From an uncultured Eubacteriales bacterium (GTDB lineage: Bacteria; Bacillota; Clostridia; Lachnospirales; Lachnospiraceae): a DNA stretch of 64,000 bases. This document shows, piece by piece, positions 1 through 7,592 of this stretch. Made by a program: the position numbers and the translations under genes. Where the stretch lies: NCBI GenBank assembly GCA_900319795.1, contig ONPU01000012.1, positions 28,195-92,194 on the forward strand. The letters are read 5' to 3'. The notes under the pieces were generated by a model that was given only the letters and a program-made list of their open reading frames with translations, searched no databases and had not been told where the DNA came from. Each line of letters opens with the position of its first letter. Position 1 is the stretch's first letter.

Positions 1-187
1 CGATATCACGGGTGTAGTCAAACCAGAAGCGGGACATCTGTGTCAGAATGCGGCCCTTCCCGGATATCTCATTTTTGAGAATCACGTCAAAAGCTGAAAT
101 TCTGTCTGTCGCCACCATGACCAGGCGGCTCCCCAGGTCGTAGATCTCGCGAACTTTTCCTTCTTTTACGGGTACCGGAGTATTCAT
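1..187 (-). CDS. purC: SAICAR synthase, N-terminal part (runs off left edge)
   Basis: Phosphoribosylaminoimidazole-succinocarboxamide synthase of de novo purine synthesis; it joins aspartate to CAIR using ATP in the cytoplasm. Only the first 62 codons are present, because the gene continues beyond the left edge. The translation begins [18 protein letters not shown] and continues with [11 protein letters not shown] and a [10 protein letters not shown] segment, the conserved start of the SAICAR synthase fold. Two in-frame ATGs lie 6 bp apart (first bases at 193 and 187). I chose 187 because it sits 8-9 bp from an AGGA Shine-Dalgarno sequence, whereas the other is too close. A good promoter lies upstream at 229-257. 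The gene is divergent from the repeat composite on its right. Confidence 0.85.
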   Translation of the reverse strand, partial: MNTPVPVKEGKVREIYDLGSRLVMVATDRISAFDVILKNEISGKGRILTQMSRFWFDYTRDI

Positions 188-228
188 ATGCATTTTTCCT
201 TTCTTGAAAGCCACAAAAGCGCAAGTGA

Positions 229-257
229 ACTATATCACTTTCCCCCGTTCCTGACAA
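229..257 (-). promoter_or_regulatory. Predicted promoter of purC
   Basis: On the minus strand a TTGTCA -35 (252-257) is followed after 17 bp by a TATAGT -10 (229-234). The -10 lies inside a near-palindrome GTGATATAGTTCAC, which could be an operator. About 40 bp separate it from the chosen purC start. Confidence 0.55.
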
Positions 258-326
258 CTGCTCTCTTTCGTGCATGCCCCGTTGTTTCGTGGTATAACAG
301 ACATAAATGTCTGTTCAGACTGCAGA

Positions 327-354
327 CAAAGTCCGGGTGAAACCCGGTTTTTTG
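327..354 (+). terminator. Terminator-like hairpin in left arm
   Basis: A CCGGGT-gaa-ACCCGG stem is followed directly by TTTTTTG on the plus strand, giving a classic intrinsic terminator. It would stop transcripts entering the element from the left. A possible extended -10 (TGGTATAAC, 287-295) lies only about 35 bp upstream, so a very short RNA of about 50 nt could be made here. That is inference only. Confidence 0.5.
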
Positions 355-407
355 ACTTTCAGAGAAATGTATTTTTGAAGAATTGTTGTATAAATCAGGC
401 TCCGCCG

Positions 408-538
408 CCCTTGACAGAACCCGGAAGAGATGCCGGTCGTCAGCAAGCCGACGGTGACAGACTCAGGAACAGTACTCGCTCCGCAGGGTCACCGTCGGAA
501 CTTCAGATTCTGCCATCTCTTCCGGAACCCGTCAAGGG
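408..538 (+). repeat. Nested hairpin element, left copy
   Basis: A 131-bp imperfect palindrome. The outer 25-bp arms (408-432 with 514-538) share CCCTTGAC..GAAGAGATG and its complement. The inner 11-bp arms (448-458 with 488-498) are CCGACGGTGAC and its complement. The second copy at 1116-1246 is in opposite orientation. The outer and inner stems are kept in both copies, which suggests that structure is retained. Confidence 0.8.
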
Positions 539-597
539 TAAACCGCAAGCGGCGGCTCGATTTTCTGCCTCTGGTTCCGCCTCGGAACAGTGAAGAT

Positions 598-1058
598 CCG
601 AACGAAAGCTCAGTATCGAGGAGCAGATCGGAGAAAATCTTGCTAAAGACCCGAATGAAGGCTCAATATGGAGGAGCAGATCGGAGAAAATCTTGCTGAA
701 GAACCGAACGAAGGCTCAAAAATGAGGCGCAGATCGGAGAAAATCTTGCTAAAGACCCGAACGAAGGCTCAAAAATGAGGCGCAGATCGGAGAAAATCTT
801 GCTGAATACCCGATCGAAGGCTCAATATGGAGGAGCAGATCGGAGAAAATCTTGCTAAAGACCCGAACGTAGGCTCAAAAATGAGGCGCAGATCGGAGAA
901 AATCTTGCTAAAGACCCGAACGAAGGCTTAATATTGAGGAGCAGATCGGAGAAAATCTTGCAGAATACCCGAACGGAGGCTCAATATGGAGGAGCAGATC
1001 GGAGAAAATCTTGCTGAATACCCGAACGAAGGCTCAATATGGAGGAGAAGATCGGAAA
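598..1058. repeat. 53-bp tandem repeat array 1
   Basis: Eight complete units and one partial unit repeat with an exact 53-bp period: CCGAAC-type starts fall at 598, 651, 704, 757, 810, 863, 916, 969 and 1022. No insertion or deletion occurs, despite base changes between units. Each unit reads CCGAACGAAGGCTCA, then a variable stretch, then GATCGGAGAAAATCTTGCT. TCGGAG is followed after 23 bp by CCGAAC. GCTC/GAGC and CCGA/TCGG give weak nested dyads in several units. The array is enclosed by the large inverted repeat. It is not a CRISPR: units are directly contiguous, with no unique spacers. Confidence 0.92.
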
Positions 1059-1115
1059 CAATACTGTTCCGAGGTGGAACCGGAGGCAGAAAACCGAGCC
1101 GCCGCTTGCGGTTTA

Positions 1116-1246
1116 CCCTTGACGGGTTCCGGAAGAGATGACAAAATCTGAAGTTCCGACGGTGCCCCAGTGAAGCGAGTACTGTTCCTGAGTCTGTCAC
1201 CGTCGGCATATCAATGTCACGCATCTCTTCCGGGTTCAGTCAAGGG
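1116..1246 (-). repeat. Nested hairpin element, right copy
   Basis: Inverted copy of 408-538. The outer stem pairs 1116-1140 with 1222-1246. The inner CCGACGGTG-type stem is also present, at about 1156-1166 with 1196-1206. Confidence 0.8.
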
Positions 1247-1283
1247 CGGCGGAGACTGATTTAAATAAAAATCTTTATATAAT

Positions 1284-1312
1284 AAAAGTCCGGGGTTTGC
1301 CCGGACTTTGTC
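1284..1312 (-). terminator. Terminator-like hairpin in right arm
   Basis: AAAGTCCGGG and CCCGGACTTT form a strong stem. Read on the minus strand it is followed by TTTTATTATAT. It mirrors the left-arm terminator, so both arms would terminate transcription directed towards the array. Confidence 0.5.
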
Positions 1313-1353
1313 TACAGTCTGAACAGACATAAATGTCTGTTATCATCTGCGGT

Positions 1354-1381
1354 CGCCAGATGAACATGTATGTTCACCTGG
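1354..1381 (+). promoter_or_regulatory. Hairpin/dyad over the loaP -35 region
   Basis: A 28-bp dyad: GCCAG-a-TGAACAT-gt-ATGTTCA-c-CTGGC. It covers the predicted -35 of loaP at 1373-1378. As DNA it could be an operator for a dimeric regulator. It lacks a following T-run, so it is unlikely to be a terminator. Confidence 0.55.
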
Positions 1382-1402
1382 CTCGTCGCTCTATGGTATA
1401 AT
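1373..1402 (+). promoter_or_regulatory. Predicted promoter of loaP
   Basis: An extended -10 (TGGTATAAT, TATAAT at 1397-1402) is preceded after 18 bp by TTCACC. The expected transcript would have a leader of about 85 nt before the loaP start at 1494. Confidence 0.6.
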
Positions 1403-1493
1403 GAAAAATCATTGAGCTCGCCTCAAGTACTTTCGCGAGAAAAACTTTTGGCACCGCAGTCAAAAACTATTACACATGAGAGGGGCATAGGGA

Positions 1494-1997
1494 ATGTGGT
1501 ACGTCATGCAGGTACTGAGCGGATACGAATTACGCGTCGCCGATGAATGCCGTGAGCGGATCATCAGGCCGGATGAGGAAGTATTCGTACCGACCTACGA
1601 ACGGAAGATGAAACTCCGCGGTGAATACCAGATCGTGGAGTCCAAACTGTTCCCCGGTTATGTGTTTCTCTCCACGGATGATGTGACAGACTTCCATATC
1701 CGCCTTCGCAAAATTGAAAAGCTGACCAAAATTCTGAAGACAGGCGACGTTTTTACGCCCCTTAACAAAGATGAAGAAGAATGGCTCCGCGTGGTCGGCG
1801 GCAAGGATCACCGCGTCACTTTCTCAGTCGGCTTCATCGAAGGCGACAAGGTGGTGATTACTTCCGGCGCCCTTAAGGGCTGGTCGGGCATGATCAAGAA
1901 GATCAACCGCCACAAGCGCACGGCTGTCATTGCCGGAAGTTTTCTCGGACGCAGCACGGACATTACGGTAGGGCTGGAAATCGTGTCAAAATCATAA
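1494..1997 (+). CDS. loaP: NusG-family antiterminator, LoaP type
   Basis: A 167-aa NusG paralogue that should bind RNA polymerase and promote processive transcription of a specific long operon. The N-terminal NGN domain (residues 1-105) starts MWYVMQVLSGYE and contains FPGYVFL, the usual RNA-polymerase-binding signature. The C-terminal KOW segment (about 115-165) contains GDKVVITSGALKGWSG. LoaP proteins are known to act on biosynthetic or polysaccharide operons through a leader hairpin. Here no long co-directional operon follows, since the next gene is convergent after 43 bp. Its target must lie elsewhere or be unusual. The ATG is preceded by AGAGGGG at 1479-1485. Distinguishing LoaP from housekeeping NusG rests on length and sequence style, not on a search. 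Confidence 0.8.
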   Translation: MWYVMQVLSGYELRVADECRERIIRPDEEVFVPTYERKMKLRGEYQIVESKLFPGYVFLSTDDVTDFHIRLRKIEKLTKILKTGDVFTPLNKDEEEWLRVVGGKDHRVTFSVGFIEGDKVVITSGALKGWSGMIKKINRHKRTAVIAGSFLGRSTDITVGLEIVSKS

Positions 1998-2039
1998 GAG
2001 CGCAAGGTTGCGTCGGTGCCCCACACACGCAATTCTCTC

Positions 2040-4973
2040 TCACTCCCCGATCAGGCTGACATCCTCCGCCTGCCGAAGCCCCAGAATATACTCGATGTCA
2101 TTTTCCTCATTTTTAATAAGATCCGCGTGCGCCGACAGGCGAACCGTGCGCCCGTCCGGCAGGTCCACGGTCATGATTTTCTCGGACCCGGTGATCGCTT
2201 TCACGAACGCTTCCGTGGCTTCCGCGTGAGGAGCGTTGTTGTATCCCCGGACCATCCTGCAGAACGCGCCGCTGTTCACGGTATCCGCGAATTCCCGGGT
2301 GTTCATGCCGAGCAGGTCATGAAGGCCGTGAATTACCGGCTCGTAGATAAGGCCACGGTCGGTTCTGCGTAGCAGGCAGATCGTGCTTGCCATATATTTC
2401 GACAGCACGTTCATCCGGTTCCGGTTCTCCATGATCTCCGTCACGTCGATGAGCATCGTCTGCCAGCAGGGTGCGCCGAAGCGGTCCGAAATCTGGCTGT
2501 GATCCGCCACATAGATATAATCTCCGCTCTTCCTGCGGATCCTGTACGGTTCAAGCTTCTCCTTCTGCCTCAGGAGCACTTTCTTGCAGCCTTCGACAAC
2601 GATCCCGCGGTCGTTCGGGTGGATCATGTTGATCAGCCTCTTGTCAAAGTACTGCTTGATCTCATTTTCGCTGTAACCGGTCATCCCCTGGAAATTCAAC
2701 CCAATATAGAGGAACTCCAGATCCTCAGCCAGAGTCGTTCTGATGTAGGCGCCCGGCATCTCAGAATTGATGGTGTGCAGCTCGGTTACGTCCTGGGCAG
2801 AGGCGTAGAACTTTTTGCCCTGGGCATCCTCATCAAGGAAATAGATCTTCAGATCAAGCCAGACTAACGCCCCGTTGGGCTTATAGGAGCGGATGATTCC
2901 TCTCGAGCCGACCGCCCAGTGCTCGATAGCCGCCTGAAGGAGATCATAGAACTTTTGCCGGTCCTCTTCGGGAAGCGTATCCTGAATGTGCACTTTCCGC
3001 TCTTCGAATACCGCCAGATCCAGTCCGACCAGTTCGTAGAACTGTTCATTGTAGCGGACGATGTCGATATCCTCGTCGTGCCAGCTGTAAAAGACAACCG
3101 GTCCCATCACGTTGTTCAGCATCGTATCGCTGTAAATATTCTCATCCAGGAACTCCCTCGTCCGAAGCTGCTGGTTATGCTTGAATTTAAAACCTCCCGG
3201 TTCGACGATCCCGGGTTCGGAAATGAGTTTCTCAAAATCCTTCACCGGCATCGGCCTGTAGAAGAAAAATCCCTGCATATAGGGGCACCCGAGTCCGCGG
3301 AGGAATTCCACCTGTCCGTCCTGTTCCACGCCTTCCACGATAATCGGCGTCGTCAGGTTCTTGGTCATATTGATGACCGACTCAAGGATATTGATGCCCT
3401 TCCGCTTTTCGTCCTCTTTGCTGATCCTCAGGAACTGCGCGTCCAGCTTGATCAGGTCCACGTTCAGCGAACGAAGCATGTTGAGGGAAGAATAGCCGGA
3501 ACCGAAATCGTCCATAAGGACGGCGAAACCATTTTCACGAAGCTTTAAGACGGCCTCACGCACTCCGGTCGAATCTTCGGCGCAGGCCGACTCTGTTATC
3601 TCGATCTTAAGGAGGTCTGTCGGCAGGTCATACTGCGCGGCGAGTTCCTTAAAGTGCCCCGGCACGTCGATCATTTCGATATCGATCTGCGAAACATTTA
3701 CCGAAATGGGAACGACCGGAATCTCTTTTAAAAGACACGCGCTCAGCCATTTGCATACGGATTCCCAGATGTAGACATCGAGTCTTGTCACAAGTCTGTA
3801 TTTTTCAAGAATGGGAACAAATTCTGCCGGAGAGAAGGTCGAGCCGTCCTGCAGATTCCATCTCGCCAAAGACTCCGCCCCCACGATCTTTCCGTTGGTA
3901 ACATGCACCTGCGGCTGGAGGCAGAACGAGATTTCATTTTTTTCAATAGCATGCTGGAAACGATACAGCACCTTGTACTCGTAAGTGTTCTTCCGGTGGA
4001 TCTCGGAACTGTACAGACGGATCCGGGTCCCCGTGTTGCCCTTCATTTCCTCGGTTGTAAGGGACGCGCGGTTGAAGAAATCCACGATCTGCGTGCCCGT
4101 ATTGTCGATCATCGCGATGCCGAAAATGGGTGAAAATCCTTCTATGAGGCTGATCTGGGAAATGACATCCGTGAGGCGCGAATGGAGAAGGCGGATCTCC
4201 TTCATGTCAAATGGCATCACGATGGCAAACTCCTCCTGGCCGACATACCCGGGAAATGCGCCGCTTTCTCTGCCGTAGTCCTTGAGGAGACGGCTGACTT
4301 CGGAAAGCAGGTAGTGGCCCGATTCCACGCCGTACCAGTCGGAAAAGCGTTTGTAATTATCTATGAAAATATCGATGATGCAGCACCCGGATTCGGGAGA
4401 AGGCATTTTTTTCTGAATATCACGGAAATAATACGGCCCTACGAGAAGCCCTGTCACCTCATCAGGAACGGCGGGAATATCCGAAATGGTCTCACTGTAA
4501 GCAGCAGCGTCCGGACTTCCTTCCACCCGCTGCTTCTGCTTCTCTATATCATAAATATAACAATGGACAATCCACGGCGGCAGGTCCAGCTCCGGGCCGG
4601 CAATGAGCAGCTGTCTCGTGGCAATCCATCTGTCATGAATTCCTTTCATGTGAAACTCACCGGAGAGAATTCCCTTCGGTGAAGCCGCGTTCAGCCGTTT
4701 GAGGAGCGTATCCGGCTCGATCAGCGCGCGGTAAGAGTCGCGGTCATCCTCCCGTACGAAATGATCCGCCGCATAGGAATAGAGTCTCTGAAAATCTCCT
4801 TCATGGAAAATGCCGCTGTATTTATCACTGACATGGTGAACAATGCGGAACGTCATCTCCCGCAGGTTAATTTCCAGAAGATCGTCATATGATGTTTTTT
4901 TCAGCTCCTCGGCGAGTGAATCGTCAGACTCTTCGCCCCCCAGAAAAACATTCCAAAGGTCCTTTTTTGTCAT
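2040..4973 (-). CDS. Degenerate GGDEF - EAL - PAS-PAS protein, probable c-di-GMP phosphodiesterase
   Basis: A 977-aa cytoplasmic signalling protein. Residues 1-160 form an N-terminal sensor-like region. A GGDEF domain spans about 175-325, with GQEEF at 245-249 in place of GGDEF, so cyclase activity is probably lost. An EAL domain (340-585) reads ESL at the EAL position but keeps the other expected catalytic residues: Asn in ISVNVS, Glu in EITES, DDFGSGYS (488-495), Lys in IKLD and Glu in EGVE. Two PAS-like domains follow (about 640-880). The start at 4973 has a GAGGG Shine-Dalgarno sequence 7 bp away; an upstream in-frame ATG lacks one. I infer that it degrades c-di-GMP, with the degenerate GGDEF acting as a regulatory domain. 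It is convergent with loaP. Confidence 0.88.
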   Translation of the reverse strand: MTKKDLWNVFLGGEESDDSLAEELKKTSYDDLLEINLREMTFRIVHHVSDKYSGIFHEGDFQRLYSYAADHFVREDDRDSYRALIEPDTLLKRLNAASPKGILSGEFHMKGIHDRWIATRQLLIAGPELDLPPWIVHCYIYDIEKQKQRVEGSPDAAAYSETISDIPAVPDEVTGLLVGPYYFRDIQKKMPSPESGCCIIDIFIDNYKRFSDWYGVESGHYLLSEVSRLLKDYGRESGAFPGYVGQEEFAIVMPFDMKEIRLLHSRLTDVISQISLIEGFSPIFGIAMIDNTGTQIVDFFNRASLTTEEMKGNTGTRIRLYSSEIHRKNTYEYKVLYRFQHAIEKNEISFCLQPQVHVTNGKIVGAESLARWNLQDGSTFSPAEFVPILEKYRLVTRLDVYIWESVCKWLSACLLKEIPVVPISVNVSQIDIEMIDVPGHFKELAAQYDLPTDLLKIEITESACAEDSTGVREAVLKLRENGFAVLMDDFGSGYSSLNMLRSLNVDLIKLDAQFLRISKEDEKRKGINILESVINMTKNLTTPIIVEGVEQDGQVEFLRGLGCPYMQGFFFYRPMPVKDFEKLISEPGIVEPGGFKFKHNQQLRTREFLDENIYSDTMLNNVMGPVVFYSWHDEDIDIVRYNEQFYELVGLDLAVFEERKVHIQDTLPEEDRQKFYDLLQAAIEHWAVGSRGIIRSYKPNGALVWLDLKIYFLDEDAQGKKFYASAQDVTELHTINSEMPGAYIRTTLAEDLEFLYIGLNFQGMTGYSENEIKQYFDKRLINMIHPNDRGIVVEGCKKVLLRQKEKLEPYRIRRKSGDYIYVADHSQISDRFGAPCWQTMLIDVTEIMENRNRMNVLSKYMASTICLLRRTDRGLIYEPVIHGLHDLLGMNTREFADTVNSGAFCRMVRGYNNAPHAEATEAFVKAITGSEKIMTVDLPDGRTVRLSAHADLIKNEENDIEYILGLRQAEDVSLIGE

Positions 4974-5050
4974 ATCGAACCCTCTTATCCATATATTACA
5001 TATGATATAATACTGGTGAAAAAAGGTCAATACAGTGGTATACTTGCGCT

Positions 5051-6526
5051 ATGTCATTTTCATCACTTGAATTCTATCTGCTGGCGGCAGCATGTGTCGC
5101 GGGGTACTATCTTCTCCCGCCGAAAGCCCGCCGGTTCTGGCTGCTTTTCATCTCTTTCATCTATTATGCCGCAGCGGGACCGGTATTTTTTGTGTTTCTT
5201 CTTTTTGCCGCCTTCACCACCTGGGCGGGCGCTCTGCGCGCGTCTGACGGCAGGAGAATTGCCGTCGCCATCCCGCTGCTTCTCGATTTCGGCGTTCTCG
5301 CCGCGTTGAAGTACAGCAATTTCGCGATTTCCATCATCAACCGGATTCCCCACGCGGAACTGCCGTATCTGAAATTGCTGCTCCCCTTAGGCATCTCATT
5401 TTATACCTTCCAGTCGGCCGGCTACCTTCTGGACGTATACTGGAAGCGCTGCGAAGCGGAGAAATCATTTTTCAAATATCTCCTCTTCGTCTCCTTCTAT
5501 CCGCAGATCATGCAGGGGCCGATCGGCCGCTACGGGACTCTGGCCCCGCAGCTTCAGACAGCCCACGCTTATGATCCGGAAAATATCCGCCGCGGCATCG
5601 TCCGCATCAGCTGGGGACTTTTCAAAAAAATGATCGTCGCGGACAACGCTGCCCTTTATGTCAACCAAATTTTTGATAATTATGTCACCTTAAGAGGCTA
5701 TGGCATCCAGGGCGTGCTCATGTACAGCATCCAGCTCTACGCGGATTTCTCCGGCGGTATCGACATCGCGATCGGAATCGCGCAGATGCTCGGCATCCGC
5801 CTCGACGCGAACTTCCGCCAGCCCTATTTCGCCGAGACCCTGACGGACTTCTGGCACCGCTGGCATATCACTTTGGGAACCTGGATGAAAGACTATCTCT
5901 TCTATCCGATCTCCCTTTCGGACTGGATGAGCCGCATGCGGAAATCCACCCGGAAGCGTTTCGGCCGGGATCTCGGCAGCGCGATCTGCATCGGCGTCGC
6001 CAACATCATCGTCTTTCTGGCCGTCGGCGTCTGGCACGGACCCAGCTGGCATTTTATCGTTTACGGGCTCTATAACGGCGTCCTCATTGCCATCGGCGGA
6101 CTCTTTACAAAACAGTTCCGGAAAATGAAAACCGCTCTTCACCTCACCGACCACACCCCCTGGTTTCGCGTTTTCAGGATCGCAAGGACCTTCCTGATCG
6201 TCAATCTCAGCTGGTATCTGGACCGGAGCAGTTCCCTCGGGCAGGCTGCAAGGATGCTGAAGGACTCATTCAGCACGAAAATATTCTCGCTTACCATCAT
6301 TTCTCCGGAGGATCCGCACTTCGCAATGCAGCATTTTGTGCCGATCGCGGCCGGATGCGCCGTCATTTTCATCGTAAGTGTTCTTAGGGAGAAGAAAAAA
6401 GATGTTGAAGGGACAATCGCGCGCCTTCCGTGGCCCGTGCTCGTCCTCATCATCACCGGAATTCTGATTCTTTCGGCCCTTTACGGAAACAGAGGAAGCG
6501 GAGGATTTATCTATGCGAATTTTTAA
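5051..6526 (+). CDS. MBOAT-family membrane O-acyltransferase (AlgI/DltB-like)
   Basis: A 491-aa multi-pass membrane protein. The FWHRWHITLGTWMKDYL segment (about residues 275-291) and the HGPSW histidine (about residue 335) are hallmarks of MBOAT acyltransferases such as AlgI and DltB. These transfer acyl groups to exported polysaccharides or teichoic acids. The next gene overlaps by 14 bp and encodes an SGNH/DltD-like partner, a pairing typical of AlgI-AlgX/PatB-like export and acetylation systems. The substrate cannot be told from sequence, as no polysaccharide synthase is adjacent. No clear Shine-Dalgarno precedes the ATG. A TATACT hexamer ends 6 bp before it, so a leaderless mRNA is possible. 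Confidence 0.88.
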   Translation: MSFSSLEFYLLAAACVAGYYLLPPKARRFWLLFISFIYYAAAGPVFFVFLLFAAFTTWAGALRASDGRRIAVAIPLLLDFGVLAALKYSNFAISIINRIPHAELPYLKLLLPLGISFYTFQSAGYLLDVYWKRCEAEKSFFKYLLFVSFYPQIMQGPIGRYGTLAPQLQTAHAYDPENIRRGIVRISWGLFKKMIVADNAALYVNQIFDNYVTLRGYGIQGVLMYSIQLYADFSGGIDIAIGIAQMLGIRLDANFRQPYFAETLTDFWHRWHITLGTWMKDYLFYPISLSDWMSRMRKSTRKRFGRDLGSAICIGVANIIVFLAVGVWHGPSWHFIVYGLYNGVLIAIGGLFTKQFRKMKTALHLTDHTPWFRVFRIARTFLIVNLSWYLDRSSSLGQAARMLKDSFSTKIFSLTIISPEDPHFAMQHFVPIAAGCAVIFIVSVLREKKKDVEGTIARLPWPVLVLIITGILILSALYGNRGSGGFIYANF

Positions 6527-7496
6527 ACGTCTGCTGCCCTTTCTTCTGGGCATCCTCTTCATCGTCCTTCTGAACGCGGCTCTCAATTACCTGCTGATTC
6601 CGTACCAGTTCACGAGGGTCAAAGTGCATAAGATCGAAACTGAAGGCTTTGACGACCTGATTCTCGGCAGCTCGCATGGAGGCACGGCTTTTGATCCGGA
6701 AACTCTGATGGCGGAAACCGGACGCAGCTGCTACAACGCCTGCGCGGGCGGGCAGTTCCCAATGGATAACTACTACCTGCTTCTCGACGCGCTGAGGGAA
6801 CACACTCCGAAGAGAGTCATCTTCGAATACGACCCGAACTACTGGATCGCGCTCGATCCTTTCAACAGAACGGCACGCTATCAGGAAAGTGTCATGGCCC
6901 CCTCAACGGTTCGCCTCGCCTACTTCTCGAAGCTTCTGCTTCCCGGCGACATCCGGTACGTCCTGATGCCCTGGTCGCTCTACGACAATGGTTTAGAAGA
7001 CATCCCGGGCATCGTGGAAAGAAAGCGGTCCGACGCGTACAAAAATTACGGTGTCGAGCCATTTTACGAAAAAGGAAGTCAGGCCTGCGACGAAAACGGA
7101 TTCCTTTTCATCCCTGACGGCGTCGGCGGCGACCCGAAGATCCCGGAGCTCTTCTATAACGAAGGCATGGAACACATTGTCGCCAAAAACCGCGCGTACT
7201 TCGAGAAAATCGTCCGTCTCTGTCAAAAGGAAGGCATTGAGCTCGTTGTCGTCACCACTCCCGTTCCCGCTGCCACAAGAGAGGCGGCGGAGGAATTCTA
7301 CCGCACCGCGCACAAGTGGATGAGTGATCTTCGTACCGCTTACGGCTTTACCTATCTGGACTTCGTTCTTCCTTCTGAAAATGACGTCCCTCTGCCCGAC
7401 CTGTGCGAAGACCCTGACGCGTTCTCGGACGGCGAAGGCCATATGCATATCTCCGCCGCCGGAAGATTCACGAAGGAGCTCGCTTCTCTTCTGTAA
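6513..7496 (+). CDS. SGNH/DltD-like membrane-anchored protein, MBOAT partner
   Basis: A 327-aa protein with an N-terminal signal-anchor (residues 5-27) and an extracytoplasmic domain. The GSSHGGTAFDP motif near residue 52 resembles the SGNH block I serine of DltD/AlgX-like proteins. A C-terminal GEGHMHIS segment could supply the catalytic His. It starts 14 bp inside the MBOAT gene, so translation is coupled. It is likely to take the acyl group moved by the MBOAT protein and place it on a cell-surface glycopolymer. The exact acceptor is unknown. Confidence 0.78.
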   Translation: MRIFKRLLPFLLGILFIVLLNAALNYLLIPYQFTRVKVHKIETEGFDDLILGSSHGGTAFDPETLMAETGRSCYNACAGGQFPMDNYYLLLDALREHTPKRVIFEYDPNYWIALDPFNRTARYQESVMAPSTVRLAYFSKLLLPGDIRYVLMPWSLYDNGLEDIPGIVERKRSDAYKNYGVEPFYEKGSQACDENGFLFIPDGVGGDPKIPELFYNEGMEHIVAKNRAYFEKIVRLCQKEGIELVVVTTPVPAATREAAEEFYRTAHKWMSDLRTAYGFTYLDFVLPSENDVPLPDLCEDPDAFSDGEGHMHISAAGRFTKELASLL

Positions 7497-7530
7497 ATGT
7501 CTGACATAACCTTTGCCTTAAGGGCACTAA

Positions 7531-7564
7531 AAAATGGCTGCCGCTTCACTGCGGCAGCCATTTT
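7531..7564. terminator. Bidirectional terminator
   Basis: AAAATGGCTGCCGC-ttcact-GCGGCAGCCATTTT is a perfect 14-bp stem flanked by A and T runs. It lies between the convergent SGNH gene and the MBG-repeat gene. Confidence 0.85.
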
Positions 7565-7592
7565 CATATGTCTTGTGAACCTTTTCCACTAT

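Larger units (their letters stand above)
298..592. repeat. Left arm of a ~290-bp inverted repeat
   Basis: This arm is the reverse complement of 1061-1341, over most of its length with only scattered mismatches. The best conserved blocks are the outer ACAGACATAAATGTCTG segment and about 180 bp from the CCGCCGCCCTTGAC block to CTCGGAACAG. Inside the arm are nested palindromes: 25-bp stems at 408-432 and 514-538, and 11-bp stems at 448-458 and 488-498. The short ORFs here are in different frames in the two arms and look non-coding. No transposase lies in or beside the element. Confidence 0.9.
1061..1341. repeat. Right arm of the ~290-bp inverted repeat
   Basis: This arm is the reverse complement of 298-592. 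It carries the same outer AGACATAAATGTCT palindrome, the same nested 25-bp and 11-bp stems, and the CCGC..GCGG segment next to the array. The two arms differ most in the AT-rich stretch around 1250-1285, which matches 355-400 poorly. Confidence 0.9.

Noticed and set aside
598-1058. 53-bp repeats as a CRISPR array
   Set aside because: Units are contiguous and vary only by point changes; there are no unique spacers and no cas genes.
270-1224. Short open frames inside the inverted-repeat arms (for example 270-593, 430-699, 928-1224)
   Set aside because: They translate palindromes and tandem repeats, have no ribosome binding sites and do not match each other as proteins.
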